A stretch of 64,000 nt of DNA from Chitinophagales bacterium (GCA_013299105.1 JAAFJY010000028.1:42677-106676); one strand, 5' to 3'. Positions 34,993-45,796 are shown, numbered from the stretch's first letter. The notes: generated from the sequence alone by a model not told the origin. Translations and numbers: made by a program.

Positions 34993-35288
34993 ACAACAGG
35001 GTGGTTCGAGGTTCGAAATTCAGTGTGGTTCGTTGAAATGTTGAAGAGTTGAAATGTTGAAAAGTACCGCACTGAATCGAAATACGTACCAAGATTGAAG
35101 TTTGTCGCAGGGGTTTGTCTGAGAACAAGCATATACCACTTAATACTTGAAAACACCGGGCTTGTGAAAAAGGCTTGAAGGCCAGTTGAAAAAATCGGAT
35201 GTAAAAATCCACTAGTAGGGCTGAATTCTCTTCAACCCTTCAACTTTTCAACCCTTTAACTCCCTACCCAACCCCATTCCATTCATCA
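34993..35288. other. Intergenic region with TTGAA tracts
   Basis: It holds TTGAA tracts at 35032-35064 (GTTGAAATG, TTGAAGAGT, TGAAATG, TTGAAAAG) and, in the opposite sense, 35230-35255 (CTTCAACCCTTCAACTTTTC). Nothing else is recognisable. Confidence 0.5.
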
Positions 35289-37367
35289 ATGCCAACATCT
35301 ATGTTGAAGAAATCATTGTTTTTCTTGTTGTGCTGCGGCCTTGTAGGCTCGCTGAGCGCCCAGAATGCCAAAAGATTGCAAAAACAAGGCGACGAAGCCT
35401 TTGCAAAAGGGGCTTATACCCAAGCTGCTGACTTTTACAATCAAGCCTGGCAAAGAGGCAAAAAGCCAGAGGCTGCCTTCAAAGCAGGAGAAGCCCATTA
35501 CCTCAACCGCGATTACCGAAAGGCTGCCGAAGCTTACATCAACGTAAAAGACAAAAACGACCAATTCCCGTTGGTGGGCCTGAAGTATGCCCGCAGCTTG
35601 AAGCAGGATGGCCAATACGACAAGGCTGCCAAAGCCTTCAGCGATTTCCGCGACAACTACACTGGCGAAGGCAAAGCCGTGGTGGAAGACATCGTGCAAA
35701 CTGAAATGCAAGGTTGCGAACTGGGAAAACTCCTGCCCGCACAGGCCAACCAAGCCATCGAAGTGAGCCATGCGGGGTCGGGAGTGAATACCTCCGACAA
35801 CGACTTTGCACCATTGCCGATCAGTGATAAACTGCTGTATTATTCCTCGACCAACGGCGGCATCGCCCGCATTTTCCGCTCCAATTATGCAGACAATGCC
35901 TGGGGCAAAGGCGCAACGCCCGAAAGTTTTCCGGTGATCAGCAAGGGTCAATACTGCCACGGTAGCATTTCTGCCGATGGCCAACGCTACTACTTTACCA
36001 TTTGCGACTCAAAAGGCAGTTTTGAAAACCGCACTACCCGCTGTGAGATCTATGTGATCAAAAAACAAGCCAACGGCTGGTCGAATCCAGAAATGCTGAA
36101 CGAGTCGGTAAATGCCAAAGACGTTACTTCAACCCACCCACAGGTGGTGACCACTGGTGACAAAGAAGTACTTTATTTCGCTTCCAACCGTGCAGGTGGT
36201 CGCGGTGGCATGGATATTTGGTACGTGACCCGCTCCCTTGCGGCAGGCACCAATACTTTCTCGAATCCAGTCAACTTGGGCCCTAGCATCAATACCCTGG
36301 GTGATGAAATGACGCCTTTTTACAGCAAAGAAGAGGGTACTTTGTATTTCGCTTCCAATGGTATGCCAGGTATCGGGGGCTTTGACATTTTCAGTTCCAA
36401 AGGCGAAATGACTACCTGGGGCACTGCTGACAACATGGGCTTGCCTTTCAACTCTTCAGTTGACGACTATTATTTAATCAAAACGCCTGGTGGTGAAGCT
36501 GGCTTTTTGGTGTCGAATCGCATCGTAGCAGGCGAAAAAATCACCACCAAGGACGATGACATCTTCGCATTCAAGAGCAAACTGGTGGTAGCCAAACTGG
36601 AAGGTGAAGTTTTTGCCCAGGAAACTGGCGAGGCTTTGAACAAATACGTTTTGTACTTGTATGAAATCCGCCCCGATGGTTCGGAGTCGGTTTTGCTCAA
36701 TCGGGAGTTCACCGATAAAAAGTACTCACTTGAATTGTTGCCCAACCGCAAGTTTCGGGTAGAAATCACCCCTCCAGGTTACGAAACGGGGACTTATATG
36801 TTCACCACTGACAATCCGAATCAGGTGCAAGGCCAGCCTTTGATGGTCAAAAAACTGGGCACTACTCCACAGCCTCCAATCGTAGACAACACGCCCAAGC
36901 CCAATCCTGGTAACACCAATCCCAACTTACCATCCAATCCCAATCCACCCCAACCACCCCAACCACCCAAGGTAGATCCTAACGGTACGATGGTGGGCCG
37001 TGATCCAGTCAACAATATGCCTCCCGCCAGCGGCGATATGTACACTACGCGGGGCATCGGCCCTGCCGACAAAGAGGAGTACATGTCCAATGCCCCACGC
37101 TTTGAAGGTGAATACTACAAGATCCAACTGGCTGCTGTGACGGGGTTCAAACCCAATGACAGTCGCTTTGAAGCCTTCATTGACCTGGGCAATGTACAGA
37201 CCGAAAGCATGACCAATAGCAAAAAAATGACGCGGATCCTGATTGCCTCATTTTACACCAAAGAAGACGCCAAAGTAGCGCTGGCAGCCGCTAAAAAGCG
37301 CGGCTTCCCACAAGCCTTTATCGTGCGCTATACCAATGGTGAACGTTATGGCAAGGTGAATTTTTAA
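35289..37367 (+). CDS. PorE-like periplasmic protein: TPR, PD40 propeller, SPOR-like C-terminus
   Basis: 692 aa with signal peptide (LFFLLCCGLVGSLSAQ); the ATG at 35301 is an alternative start. Residues about 25-130 form TPR repeats (GDEAFAKGAYTQAADFYNQA). Residues about 150-440 are PD40/WD40-like repeats (PQVVTTGDKEVLYFASNRAG, MTPFYSKEEGTLYFASNG). A carboxypeptidase-regulatory-like fold (VAKLEGEVFAQETGEAL) and a Pro/Asn-rich linker follow. The last 80 residues (YYKIQLAAVTGF to AFIVRYTNGERYGKV) resemble a SPOR peptidoglycan-binding fold instead of the usual OmpA domain. Related proteins support gliding or type IX secretion. Confidence 0.8.
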   Translation: MPTSMLKKSLFFLLCCGLVGSLSAQNAKRLQKQGDEAFAKGAYTQAADFYNQAWQRGKKPEAAFKAGEAHYLNRDYRKAAEAYINVKDKNDQFPLVGLKYARSLKQDGQYDKAAKAFSDFRDNYTGEGKAVVEDIVQTEMQGCELGKLLPAQANQAIEVSHAGSGVNTSDNDFAPLPISDKLLYYSSTNGGIARIFRSNYADNAWGKGATPESFPVISKGQYCHGSISADGQRYYFTICDSKGSFENRTTRCEIYVIKKQANGWSNPEMLNESVNAKDVTSTHPQVVTTGDKEVLYFASNRAGGRGGMDIWYVTRSLAAGTNTFSNPVNLGPSINTLGDEMTPFYSKEEGTLYFASNGMPGIGGFDIFSSKGEMTTWGTADNMGLPFNSSVDDYYLIKTPGGEAGFLVSNRIVAGEKITTKDDDIFAFKSKLVVAKLEGEVFAQETGEALNKYVLYLYEIRPDGSESVLLNREFTDKKYSLELLPNRKFRVEITPPGYETGTYMFTTDNPNQVQGQPLMVKKLGTTPQPPIVDNTPKPNPGNTNPNLPSNPNPPQPPQPPKVDPNGTMVGRDPVNNMPPASGDMYTTRGIGPADKEEYMSNAPRFEGEYYKIQLAAVTGFKPNDSRFEAFIDLGNVQTESMTNSKKMTRILIASFYTKEDAKVALAAAKKRGFPQAFIVRYTNGERYGKVNF

Positions 37368-37382
37368 GCGTTTTTGCTTGAT

Positions 37383-37428
37383 AAAAGGGCCCAAATCAGG
37401 ACTTGCTGCCATGATTTGGGCCTTTTTT
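37383..37428 (+). terminator. Rho-independent terminator (probably bidirectional)
   Basis: GGCCCAAATCA (37388-37398) and TGATTTGGGCC (37412-37422) form an 11-bp stem followed by six T. The A-run on the other side lets it serve the minus-strand kdp operon end as well. Confidence 0.88.
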
Positions 37429-37513
37429 ATGTTCATTTACAGCTTTGATAAGCAAATGCAGGGGTGTTTTCGCCTTTTGTACAGGCCAAAATAGATCAGA
37501 TAAGCTGAAAACA

Positions 37514-39238
37514 TCATTCTTGGGCAAGTGGCAAATAAAAGGAAAACGTACTCCCTATGCCTAATTCGCTTTCTACGGCTATCGTTCCTCCCTGGGCTTC
37601 GATGAATGCTTTGCTGATTGCAAGCCCCAGGCCAGTGCCTTCTTTGCCTGAACCAGGGATGCGGAAGTAGCGGTCAAAAATTTTGCCTTTGTACTGTGGA
37701 GAAATCCCTTGTCCAGTGTCTCTGACCGCAAAAACCATTTGATTTTTAAGACCATCAAGCAATACCAAGATCTTCGATTGCTCCGGAGAATAGCGTATCG
37801 CATTGTTCAATAGGTTTACCATCACCCACGCAGTTTTTTCGCTGTCTGCGACCACTTTATACTTATTTTCGGGTAAATCCACTTGTATTTCGATGCCTTT
37901 CTGTTCAGCTGCGTTTTTACAAACCTCCAGGGCGTATTGCACAATCTCAATTGGATCAGTTGGGATCATGGTCAATTGGATATTTCCCGTTTCCGCTTGG
38001 GTCATGTCTAAGAGTTCTCCTGTGATGTTGAGTAAACGAGTCGCATCTTCTCGGATGCTGCCAATCAAGTGTTTCTGTTCAATGTTGATGGGGCCGATTT
38101 TCTCATTTTCCAGCAATTGCAAGCTCATTTTGATAGATGCAATCGGCGTTTTGAACTCATGCGAAATAGTGGCAATAAAGTTGGTTTTAGCGGAATCTAA
38201 TTCCTTGTAAACCGTTACGTTGCGTAGAATAATAACATAGCCAATGTGCTTTGTTCTATCCTCTCCAGTTGGAATTACGGTAATGCCAATATTGTCTTGT
38301 TCAAAATATGATTCTTTTCCACTGGCGTATATTTTTAAGGCTTTCTTATCAACCTGGTCGGGTGAAGCCATTAACTTATTGAGCAGTGTGCGCAACAAGT
38401 CATTGTGCAAGGCGACCTCACTTGCCGATTGCCCAAGCAGGTCTGTTTCCTTTAACCCAAGAATTTGCAGGGCTTCTTGGTTCGCAAAAAGGATACATTT
38501 GTTTTCGTCTAAACCAATTACTGGATCATGCATATTGCTGACCAGGGCTTCCATGCGTTTTTTTTCATTCATTACCGAGGCGAGGTTGCTTTCGTTGTAT
38601 TCCTGTAGTTTTTGGGCCATCGTATTGAAAGAGCGTGCAAGGACACCAAACTCGTCGTGGCTTTGAAAATGCACCCTTTGGGCATAGTTTTTGGCCGCAA
38701 TTTGCTCAATACTCAGGGTCAATTCACTAATGGGATTGGCGATGTAATAGGGTAGGTTGATGAGCAGCACAAAAGCAATCATAAAGGAAAGGGCACTTAC
38801 GATTGCAATCCAATAAGTAGCTGCATTGGCGGTGTTTTTGGCGTGCATACTTTTGCGGTCGATGGCCTGCATGTTCAAATCCATGATTGAAAAAAGATCT
38901 TGCTGAATGGCGCTGCGAAGTGTGCTATCTTGAGGGTTCTTGAGGGCCTTTTTATGTTTTTTTTGCAATAAATTACTTATTTCCGCTTCTCCGGGTTCTG
39001 TGATGTTGGCAAGTTGTTTTTGCAATAGCATTTTGAATTCCTGTGATTGGGCAACATTTTGCAAATCATTTATTTTCATCATTTTGCCGACATACTCAAG
39101 TGAGTTGTAATTCGAGCGCAAGATATTGTCACTATCGGATTTGAGGTCGTTGGCATACCAAATCCCAACCACCGCTTGCAGTACGATGAGAATGAACAAT
39201 AGCCCTACGCCGAGTGTCAGTTTTGCTTTGATTTTCAT
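37514..39238 (-). CDS. Sensor histidine kinase of the kdp locus (HAMP-PAS-HisKA-HATPase)
   Basis: 574 aa. Transmembrane helices at about 8-28 and 142-162 bracket a helical periplasmic sensor. HAMP spans about 163-215 and PAS about 230-345. The dimerisation/phosphoacceptor helix is ATISHEFKTPIASIK with His360. The ATPase has N-box NLLNNAIRYSP, DTGQGI and GTGLGLAI. It takes the place of the kinase half of KdpD but has a different membrane domain. Separated from the KdpD sensor gene by 1 bp, so both are co-translated. Likely partner: the sigma-54 activator at 46164. Confidence 0.9.
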   Translation of the reverse strand: MKIKAKLTLGVGLLFILIVLQAVVGIWYANDLKSDSDNILRSNYNSLEYVGKMMKINDLQNVAQSQEFKMLLQKQLANITEPGEAEISNLLQKKHKKALKNPQDSTLRSAIQQDLFSIMDLNMQAIDRKSMHAKNTANAATYWIAIVSALSFMIAFVLLINLPYYIANPISELTLSIEQIAAKNYAQRVHFQSHDEFGVLARSFNTMAQKLQEYNESNLASVMNEKKRMEALVSNMHDPVIGLDENKCILFANQEALQILGLKETDLLGQSASEVALHNDLLRTLLNKLMASPDQVDKKALKIYASGKESYFEQDNIGITVIPTGEDRTKHIGYVIILRNVTVYKELDSAKTNFIATISHEFKTPIASIKMSLQLLENEKIGPINIEQKHLIGSIREDATRLLNITGELLDMTQAETGNIQLTMIPTDPIEIVQYALEVCKNAAEQKGIEIQVDLPENKYKVVADSEKTAWVMVNLLNNAIRYSPEQSKILVLLDGLKNQMVFAVRDTGQGISPQYKGKIFDRYFRIPGSGKEGTGLGLAISKAFIEAQGGTIAVESELGIGSTFSFYLPLAQE

Positions 39239-39239
39239 G

Positions 39240-40364
39240 TCAGGTCAGGATAACGACGTCAAATTGGTGTTCTTGGAGGTTGCGCAAGAGTTGCCTTAAA
39301 ACCCCCCTCGAAAACAAGAGGCTGAACCAACTCAAACGAGGCTTGCCCATACAAATAGTGGTTACTTGGCGAAGCAAAGCTTGCTCCAGGATGCAGTTGG
39401 CTACTTTTTGGTCCTTGATGTTGATGACTTCAGCCCCCAGTTCGGTGGCCAGCTTAAAATTATTGATCAGAAAACGCTGTTTGTCCAGGGCGATTTGATC
39501 AGGGTTTTCAGCAGGGGTTTGTACATACAAAACGTACCATTTGCCATTGTAATAACTGGCCAAACGCGCAGTTTTGCGAATGACCGTTCGGGCAGAGCGC
39601 TCATTGCTGCTGATGCAAGCCATGAAGCGCTCGTGGCGCAAGGTATTGGTCGATAATACTTCCGCATCTACTTTTCGTTCTACTTGAGCGGCCACTTCTT
39701 TGAGGGCTAGTTCACGCAATTGTAGGATGTTTTCGCTTCTGAAGAAGTTGTTCAGAGCGGTTTCTACTTTATCGGGTTTGTAGATTTTTCCATCCTTTAG
39801 GCGGCTAATGAGTTCGTCGGCAGTCAGGTCGATGTTGACTACTTCATCGGCTTGGGCCAGGATGCTATCGGGGATGCGCTCTTTGATCTCCAATCCTGTG
39901 ATTTGTTTTACCTCTTCATTGAGGCTCTCCAGGTGCTGGATGTTCACGGCACTGATGACATTGATGCCTGCTTCCAGGATTTCCAATACATCTTGCCAGC
40001 GCTTTTCATTTTTACTGCCTTCGATATTGGTATGGGCCAATTCATCGACAATTACCACCTCTGGTCGGGCGTTGATGATGGCCTGTACGTCCATTTCCTC
40101 CAGCTCTTTTCCCTTGTAAAATAGTTGTCGCCGTGGAATTACAGGCAAGCCTTCCAGCAAAGCCAGCGTTTCCTTGCGTTGATGGGTTTCTACAAAGCCA
40201 ATTTTGACATCTATGCCGCTGCGGAGCAAGGCGTGGGCCTCCTGCAACATGCGAAAGGTTTTACCTACCCCAGCACTCATGCCGATGTAGATTTTGAATT
40301 TACCTTGTCGCGATTTTTTGACCAAATCCAAAAATCGTTGAACATTGCGGTCTTTTTCTTCCAT
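39240..40364 (-). CDS. kdpD: KdpD N-terminal sensor protein without kinase domain
   Basis: 374 aa. It equals the cytoplasmic N-terminal third of KdpD: the osmosensitive KdpD domain with Walker A GMSAGVGKT (28-36) and Walker B VVIVDELAHTN, followed by a universal-stress-protein-like domain (to FDVVILT at the end). No transmembrane segments or kinase motifs remain; the kinase is the next gene. In E. coli the two are one 894-aa protein. The start ATG overlaps the porin stop by 1 bp (TAATG). Confidence 0.9.
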   Translation of the reverse strand: MEEKDRNVQRFLDLVKKSRQGKFKIYIGMSAGVGKTFRMLQEAHALLRSGIDVKIGFVETHQRKETLALLEGLPVIPRRQLFYKGKELEEMDVQAIINARPEVVIVDELAHTNIEGSKNEKRWQDVLEILEAGINVISAVNIQHLESLNEEVKQITGLEIKERIPDSILAQADEVVNIDLTADELISRLKDGKIYKPDKVETALNNFFRSENILQLRELALKEVAAQVERKVDAEVLSTNTLRHERFMACISSNERSARTVIRKTARLASYYNGKWYVLYVQTPAENPDQIALDKQRFLINNFKLATELGAEVINIKDQKVANCILEQALLRQVTTICMGKPRLSWFSLLFSRGVLRQLLRNLQEHQFDVVILT

Positions 40365-41437
40365 TAAAATCCCAAGGTTAAAGCCGTGGTGAAAAGAGAA
40401 TTGCCTTGTTCAAGTGCATCAACTGGCCCAAAAATGGCATCGCGACTGGAAAAACGCCGCCATTCTAGCCGCCACATCATATTGCTAGATAGGTTTACAT
40501 CTGCGTTCAAAGAATAAGCACTGGTCCTAAAACCACTGTCGGTATCCGTACCTATAATCACTTGATTGGGATCCTGGTAGTTTTCCCAACGCGCGGTCAG
40601 GCTTAGTTTTTCGCTGGGCAAATAGCGCAGCAACAGCACTGGTGTATACCATACGTTCAGGTCCGTTGAACCTTTGCGACTTTGTTCTGCACCCAAGTCA
40701 AAGGCCAAGGTCAATGCCCAGTGATCGTTAAATTGGAATACGCCATACAGGTTGTGAAAATACCGCATTTGGCGTGAGCTGTCGGGCTTGTCGTTGCCAA
40801 TGAAAGAACTGCTGTTGAGGGTTATTTTGTCGCTGGGCTTGAAGCTGATTTGGTGGCCAAAAGCGGGCGTATTATTGCCTGGTACCCTTTGAATGCGCTG
40901 CCAACCATTGAGCCACAACACACTAAAAAGCCATTTTTCGTCTGCACTTTGGCTGGTGATTTTTACCCCACTCTCGTAATAAGGCGAGTTGTCGGCCATC
41001 ATGCTGCGGGTCAAGGTCCAACAATCTTTGCCAATGGCGCTTTCAAAACCGATGTGTGAAGGAAATATCCCAGCGTCTATCCACAAAGATTGATTTTTGG
41101 AAATTTTATAACCCACGTTGGCTTCAAAAATATTGCGCAACACGCCGGGTTCTGCTGCCAGATTGGCGTTGGCATAAGTACCCGTCATCAGAGCGAGGTT
41201 GCCACGCATCCGGTCTTGGGCATAAGCAGCTTTGAGCAGGCCCAGGTTGAGATTCAACTCATTGTGCCGATTGTGCGAATATACAAAGCCCGGTCGGGTT
41301 TGGTTCGCAGGTCGCGCAAAATCATAGGCATAATAAGCCTCAATATAACCACTGAATTGCCAACTGGATAAACTATCTTGGGCTTTGAGCGCCAAAATAG
41401 CGCTGAAAAAGAGTAGAAAAAGGACTGAAAGTTTCAT
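40364..41437 (-). CDS. Outer-membrane porin (BBP2-like) in the kdp operon
   Basis: 357 aa with signal peptide (MKLSVLFLLFFSAILALKAQ). The mature protein is made of amphipathic beta strands (FSGYIEAYYAYDFARP, LNLNLGLLKAAYAQ, FEANVGYKIS) and ends FTTALTLGF with a terminal Phe: the pattern of beta-barrel porin-2 proteins. Placed between kdpC and kdpD, it may provide an outer-membrane route for potassium or another cation; this is inferred from position only. Confidence 0.8.
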   Translation of the reverse strand: MKLSVLFLLFFSAILALKAQDSLSSWQFSGYIEAYYAYDFARPANQTRPGFVYSHNRHNELNLNLGLLKAAYAQDRMRGNLALMTGTYANANLAAEPGVLRNIFEANVGYKISKNQSLWIDAGIFPSHIGFESAIGKDCWTLTRSMMADNSPYYESGVKITSQSADEKWLFSVLWLNGWQRIQRVPGNNTPAFGHQISFKPSDKITLNSSSFIGNDKPDSSRQMRYFHNLYGVFQFNDHWALTLAFDLGAEQSRKGSTDLNVWYTPVLLLRYLPSEKLSLTARWENYQDPNQVIIGTDTDSGFRTSAYSLNADVNLSSNMMWRLEWRRFSSRDAIFGPVDALEQGNSLFTTALTLGF

Positions 41438-41480
41438 GGTTTTGGTTTTATCAGGACATGTAAAAAGCAGTTGAAGATAG

Positions 41481-42044
41481 TTATTTTTTTCGCAATTGAT
41501 CCAGTGCCAGGTTGAGTTTCAAGACGTTGATCCGATCCGGGCCGAAAAGCCCTAAAAAAGGCCTTTCGATCTGCAATTCTACTAGTTTTTTGACTTGTTC
41601 CTCTTGCAGTTGATTGGCCATGGCTACCCTCCTGACTTGAATCTTAGCTGCTTGTACCGAGATATGTGGGTCCAGTCCGGCTCCACTAGCCGTCACCAGG
41701 TCAGCTGGGATACCTGAGGTTTGTAGGCCCGGATTTTGTTTCAGCAAAGTATCAATCCGATTTTTCACTTCGATCAGATAATCAGGATTGCTGGGACCTT
41801 TGTTGCTACCTCCGGCTCCTGCTGCATTGTAATTGACCGCCGAGGGGCGGGATTGAAAATGGGTTTTGGGGTCAAAATTTTGACCTACACCCGTGAAATG
41901 CACTTTGGCTCCTAGCATTTCCTGCACACCTTGGCCTTGTCCAGGGCTCAATTGGGCAATCGACCAGATCAAGAGCGGATAAACGATGGAAAGTAGTAGC
42001 GCACACCATAATGTTAGGCGAACAGCAGTCAATAGGTCTTTCAT
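41481..42044 (-). CDS. kdpC: Potassium-transporting ATPase subunit C
   Basis: 187 aa. One N-terminal membrane helix (LTLWCALLLSIVYPLLIWSI) is followed by the periplasmic domain with FQSRPSAVNYNAAGAGGSNK and VTASGAGLDPHIS, both KdpC signatures. It stabilises the KdpFABC complex and supports K+ binding. It begins 10 bp after the kdpB stop. Full length. Confidence 0.95.
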   Translation of the reverse strand: MKDLLTAVRLTLWCALLLSIVYPLLIWSIAQLSPGQGQGVQEMLGAKVHFTGVGQNFDPKTHFQSRPSAVNYNAAGAGGSNKGPSNPDYLIEVKNRIDTLLKQNPGLQTSGIPADLVTASGAGLDPHISVQAAKIQVRRVAMANQLQEEQVKKLVELQIERPFLGLFGPDRINVLKLNLALDQLRKK

Positions 42045-42054
42045 TACTATTTTT

Positions 42055-44082
42055 TTAAAACCAAATGGATACCAAAAGGTCGATTAACTTAATGCCTACA
42101 AAAGGGGCAATTATCCCGCCCAGGCCATAAAGCAGCAAATTGCGACGCAGAAGGGCACTCGCTCCAATGGGCTTATATGGTACTCCACGCAAAGCCAGCG
42201 GAATCAAAGCCGGGATGATCAGGGCATTGAAAATCACTGACGACAGGATGGCGCTCTCTGGGCTGTGCAATTGCATGACATTCAAGCCCTGCAAAGCTGG
42301 AATCGCCGTAATGAACAAGGCTGGGATGATGGCAAAATACTTGGCCACGTCATTGGCAATGCTGAAAGTCGTGAGCGCACCACGGGTCATCAGCAATTGT
42401 TTGCCAATTTCCACCACTTCGATCAGTTTGGTAGGGTCGTTGTCGAGGTCCACCATGTTGCCAGCCTCTTTGGCGGCTTGGGTACCGCTGTTCATGGCTA
42501 CCCCCACGTTGGCTTGGGCCAGAGCCGGAGCATCATTGGTGCCGTCACCCATCATTGCGACCAAGCGCCCTTCTGCCTGCTCATGGCGGATGTACTGCAT
42601 TTTATCTTCAGGCTTGGCTTCGGCGATGAAGTCGTCAACCCCGGCTTGCTCGGCAATGTACTTGGCTGTCAAGGGATTGTCGCCAGTCACCATCACGGTT
42701 TTGATGCCCATTTTGCGCAAGCGCTCAAACCGTTCGCGAATGCCAGTTTTGATGATGTCTTGCAATTCTACCACGCCCAATACTTGCTCATTTTCCGCCA
42801 CTACCAGCGGCGTACCGCCATTGTTGGAGATTTTGCTGGTCAACTCCAATATTTGATCCGGGAAAGAATGGCCTGCATTTTCTACCAATCGGCGAATCGC
42901 GTCAATGGCGCCTTTGCGAATGCGGGTTTGCTCAAAATCCAAGCCTGAAATGCGGGTTTCAGCAGAAAATTTGACGAATACCGGGTCCTTTGGGGTCAGC
43001 TTGGCCAGGTCTAAATTGGCCAACTCTAGAATTGATTTCCCTTCTGGGGTCGTATCCGCCAAAGAACTCAATACACTAGCCCTCAGCAGGTGCTGTGGAT
43101 CTACTCCGCTCAAAGGGTGAAATGCTGTCGCTTTGCGGTTGCCGATGGTGATGGTTCCCGTTTTATCAAGCAGCAAAACGTCTATATCTCCAGCCGTTTC
43201 CACCGCTCGGCCACTTTTGGTCACTACATTGGCCCGTAAAGCACGGTCCATACCTGCAATGCCAATGGCCGAAAGCAAGCCCCCGATTGTGGTTGGAATC
43301 AAACACACAAACAGGGAAATAAAAGCTGCAATGGCGATGGGGGCCTGGGCAAAGCTTGACATGGGTTTCAAGCTGACGATCACGATAATGAACACCAGGC
43401 TAAAACCAGCCAACAAGATGGTCAAGGCAATTTCATTGGGTGTTTTTTGCCGGGAGGCCCCTTCCACCAAGGCGATCATTTTGTCTAAAAAACTCTCTCC
43501 CTGCGAAGCCGTAACCACTACTTTGATTTGATCGGAAAGTACCTTGGTGCCGCCAGTTACGGATGATTTATCGCCGCCAGCCTCGCGAATCACCGGGGCA
43601 CTTTCGCCAGTGATTGCGCTTTCGTCGATGGTAGCCAAGCCCTCAATGATCTCCCCGTCACTGGGGATGATATCGTCGGCAGTACAGACAAAGACATCGC
43701 CTTTTTTGAGTTCCGATGAAGAAATCAGCTTGACTTTGCCCGTGGAGTCGTCCCACAACTTGGCGGGTGTCTCGCTGCGGGTTTTGCGCAGCGAATCGGC
43801 CTGGGCTTTGCCCCTGGCTTCGGCAATGGCTTCGGCAAAGTTGGCAAAAATCAGGGTTAAAAACAGCAACACAAAAACACAAATATTGTAAGCCAAACTA
43901 CCCTGACTTTGGTCGCCCAAGGCAATGCCAACGCATACCACCAACATGACCAAAGTTCCCACTTCGACCAAAAACATGACTGGGTTGCGCAGCATCAAGC
44001 GAGGATCAAGTTTATAAAAAGCGGATTTTAATGCCGCACTGATTGCACCCTTTGGGAAAAGGGTATTTTCAGAATTTTTCAT
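42055..44082 (-). CDS. kdpB: Potassium-transporting P-type ATPase subunit B
   Basis: 675 aa catalytic subunit. The phosphorylation motif DKTGTIT begins at Asp306. The actuator motif TGES is at about 158-161, and the hinge [10 protein letters not shown] and [15 protein letters not shown] motifs are intact. The ATG at 44080-44082 is chosen because the protein there starts [18 protein letters not shown] as family members do. The 61-codon upstream extension would run antiparallel to nothing known and overlap kdpA. Gap to the kdpA stop is 10 bp. Confidence 0.96.
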   Translation of the reverse strand: MKNSENTLFPKGAISAALKSAFYKLDPRLMLRNPVMFLVEVGTLVMLVVCVGIALGDQSQGSLAYNICVFVLLFLTLIFANFAEAIAEARGKAQADSLRKTRSETPAKLWDDSTGKVKLISSSELKKGDVFVCTADDIIPSDGEIIEGLATIDESAITGESAPVIREAGGDKSSVTGGTKVLSDQIKVVVTASQGESFLDKMIALVEGASRQKTPNEIALTILLAGFSLVFIIVIVSLKPMSSFAQAPIAIAAFISLFVCLIPTTIGGLLSAIGIAGMDRALRANVVTKSGRAVETAGDIDVLLLDKTGTITIGNRKATAFHPLSGVDPQHLLRASVLSSLADTTPEGKSILELANLDLAKLTPKDPVFVKFSAETRISGLDFEQTRIRKGAIDAIRRLVENAGHSFPDQILELTSKISNNGGTPLVVAENEQVLGVVELQDIIKTGIRERFERLRKMGIKTVMVTGDNPLTAKYIAEQAGVDDFIAEAKPEDKMQYIRHEQAEGRLVAMMGDGTNDAPALAQANVGVAMNSGTQAAKEAGNMVDLDNDPTKLIEVVEIGKQLLMTRGALTTFSIANDVAKYFAIIPALFITAIPALQGLNVMQLHSPESAILSSVIFNALIIPALIPLALRGVPYKPIGASALLRRNLLLYGLGGIIAPFVGIKLIDLLVSIWF

Positions 44083-44092
44083 CACTTTTGGA

Positions 44093-45793
44093 TTAGTAGA
44101 GCATAAAATATTCGGTAAGTGGCCCCAATACCAAGGTTGGAAAGAAAGCCAATGCCGCAATGATGAAAATGACCGCAAAAACCATCGTGCCAAAAGTAGC
44201 CGTATCGGTTCGCAGCGTACCTGCACTTTCTGGTATGTATTGCTTTTGGGCCAACAATCCAGCAATGGCTACCGGACCAATGATCGGCAAGTAGCGTGCC
44301 GTCAAGATGATCAAGCCCGTAGAAAGGTTCCAAAACAGCGTATTGTCACCCAGCCCCTCGAAACCACTACCGTTGTTGGCTGAGGCAGAACAGAACTCAT
44401 ACAGCATTTGGCTAAAGCCATGACTGCCAGGATTGCTCAACCAAGCTGCACAAGCATCCGGATTTTGTGCATACAGATAAGTAGCCAAACCCGTGCCCAG
44501 CATCACCAATAAAGGGTGCAAAAGGGCAATGATCATGGCAATTTTCATTTCCCGCGCTTCGATTTTTTTACCCAAAAACTCCGGCGTGCGGCCCACCATT
44601 AATCCACTGATGAACACCGCGAGAATGACAAACACGTAAAAATTCAAAAAACCTACGCCTACTCCGCCAAAGAAGCAATTGGTCATCATTCCCAGCATGG
44701 CCGACATACCAGTGAGCGGAGTCATGCTGTCGTGCATGGCATTCACCGAACCGTTGCTGGTACAAGTGGTATTGATGGCCCAATAAGCCGAAGCGGCTGC
44801 GCCAAAACGGACTTCTTTGCCCTCCATGCTGCCTTGATTTTGTTGAATACCCATTGCCGCAATGGCGGGATTGCCTTCAAGTTCGGAAGCAATGGCTGGT
44901 AAGAGCAACAGCAGGAACCCCAGGCACATCACCCCGAAGAATGTCCAGGCCAGCTTGCGTCGTTTTAGTACATGGCCCATTGCGAACAACATCGCAATAG
45001 GGATGAGCAGGATGGAGATGGTTTCTACCATGTTGCTCAAATAGGTCGGGTTTTCGAGGGGGTGCGCAGAGTTTGGGCCAAAAAAGCCGCCCCCATTGGT
45101 GCCCAATTGTTTGATAGCCACAAAAGCGGCCACAGGACCTCGGCTGATCTCAATGCCATCCCCTTGCAGGTTTTCGGTCAAGGCTTTACCTAAAAAGGTC
45201 ATCGGAACCCCTTGAAAAACATAAATGCTTGCAGCCAAAATTGACAAGGGCAGCAGGACCCGCGTGATCGAGCGCACAAAGAATACATAAAAATTACCCA
45301 ATTTTTCACTCGCACGCTCGCGCATGCCCTGAAAAACTACCGCACAAATGGCCATACCCGTAGCAGCACTGATGAATTGCCACAACATGAGGGTCATCTG
45401 CCCCAGATAAGACAGACCTGTTTCGCCTGAGTAGTGTTGTAAATTGGTGTTGGTGATAAAGCTCACCGAGGTATTGAAAGCCAGATCAGGACTCATCGAA
45501 GCAATGCCATCTGGGTTCAAAGGCAGCCAGCTCATGTTGCTCAATACAAGCATGGACAATACAAACCAACCAGCGTTGATCGTGAGCATTGCCTTCAGGT
45601 TGTTTTGCCAACTCACTTGTTGCATTTCATCGATCCCCGCAATGCGATAAAAGAGGCGGTCAATAAAACCTAAAAAAGGGTCCGACCAGTTTTTCTCGAA
45701 GTTCAAAACCTGTCCAATGTGCTTTCCCAAGGGAATGGCGAACAGCAAGAGCAGGGCAAACATGAGCCCAACTCCCAAAATTTCTTGCCACAT
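44093..45793 (-). CDS. kdpA: Potassium-transporting ATPase subunit A
   Basis: 566 aa polytopic membrane protein of the superfamily of K+ transporters, carrying the K+ selectivity filter. Conserved stretches include [40 protein letters not shown] (filter loop with GTNGGGFFG) and [10 protein letters not shown]. It starts 3 bp after the 25-aa kdpF. Complete, usual length. Confidence 0.96.
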   Translation of the reverse strand: MWQEILGVGLMFALLLLFAIPLGKHIGQVLNFEKNWSDPFLGFIDRLFYRIAGIDEMQQVSWQNNLKAMLTINAGWFVLSMLVLSNMSWLPLNPDGIASMSPDLAFNTSVSFITNTNLQHYSGETGLSYLGQMTLMLWQFISAATGMAICAVVFQGMRERASEKLGNFYVFFVRSITRVLLPLSILAASIYVFQGVPMTFLGKALTENLQGDGIEISRGPVAAFVAIKQLGTNGGGFFGPNSAHPLENPTYLSNMVETISILLIPIAMLFAMGHVLKRRKLAWTFFGVMCLGFLLLLLPAIASELEGNPAIAAMGIQQNQGSMEGKEVRFGAAASAYWAINTTCTSNGSVNAMHDSMTPLTGMSAMLGMMTNCFFGGVGVGFLNFYVFVILAVFISGLMVGRTPEFLGKKIEAREMKIAMIIALLHPLLVMLGTGLATYLYAQNPDACAAWLSNPGSHGFSQMLYEFCSASANNGSGFEGLGDNTLFWNLSTGLIILTARYLPIIGPVAIAGLLAQKQYIPESAGTLRTDTATFGTMVFAVIFIIAALAFFPTLVLGPLTEYFMLY

Positions 45794-45796
45794 GAT

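Noticed and set aside
44083..44265. 61-codon N-terminal extension of kdpB
   Set aside because: It overlaps the end of kdpA in another frame, and the family start is at 44082.
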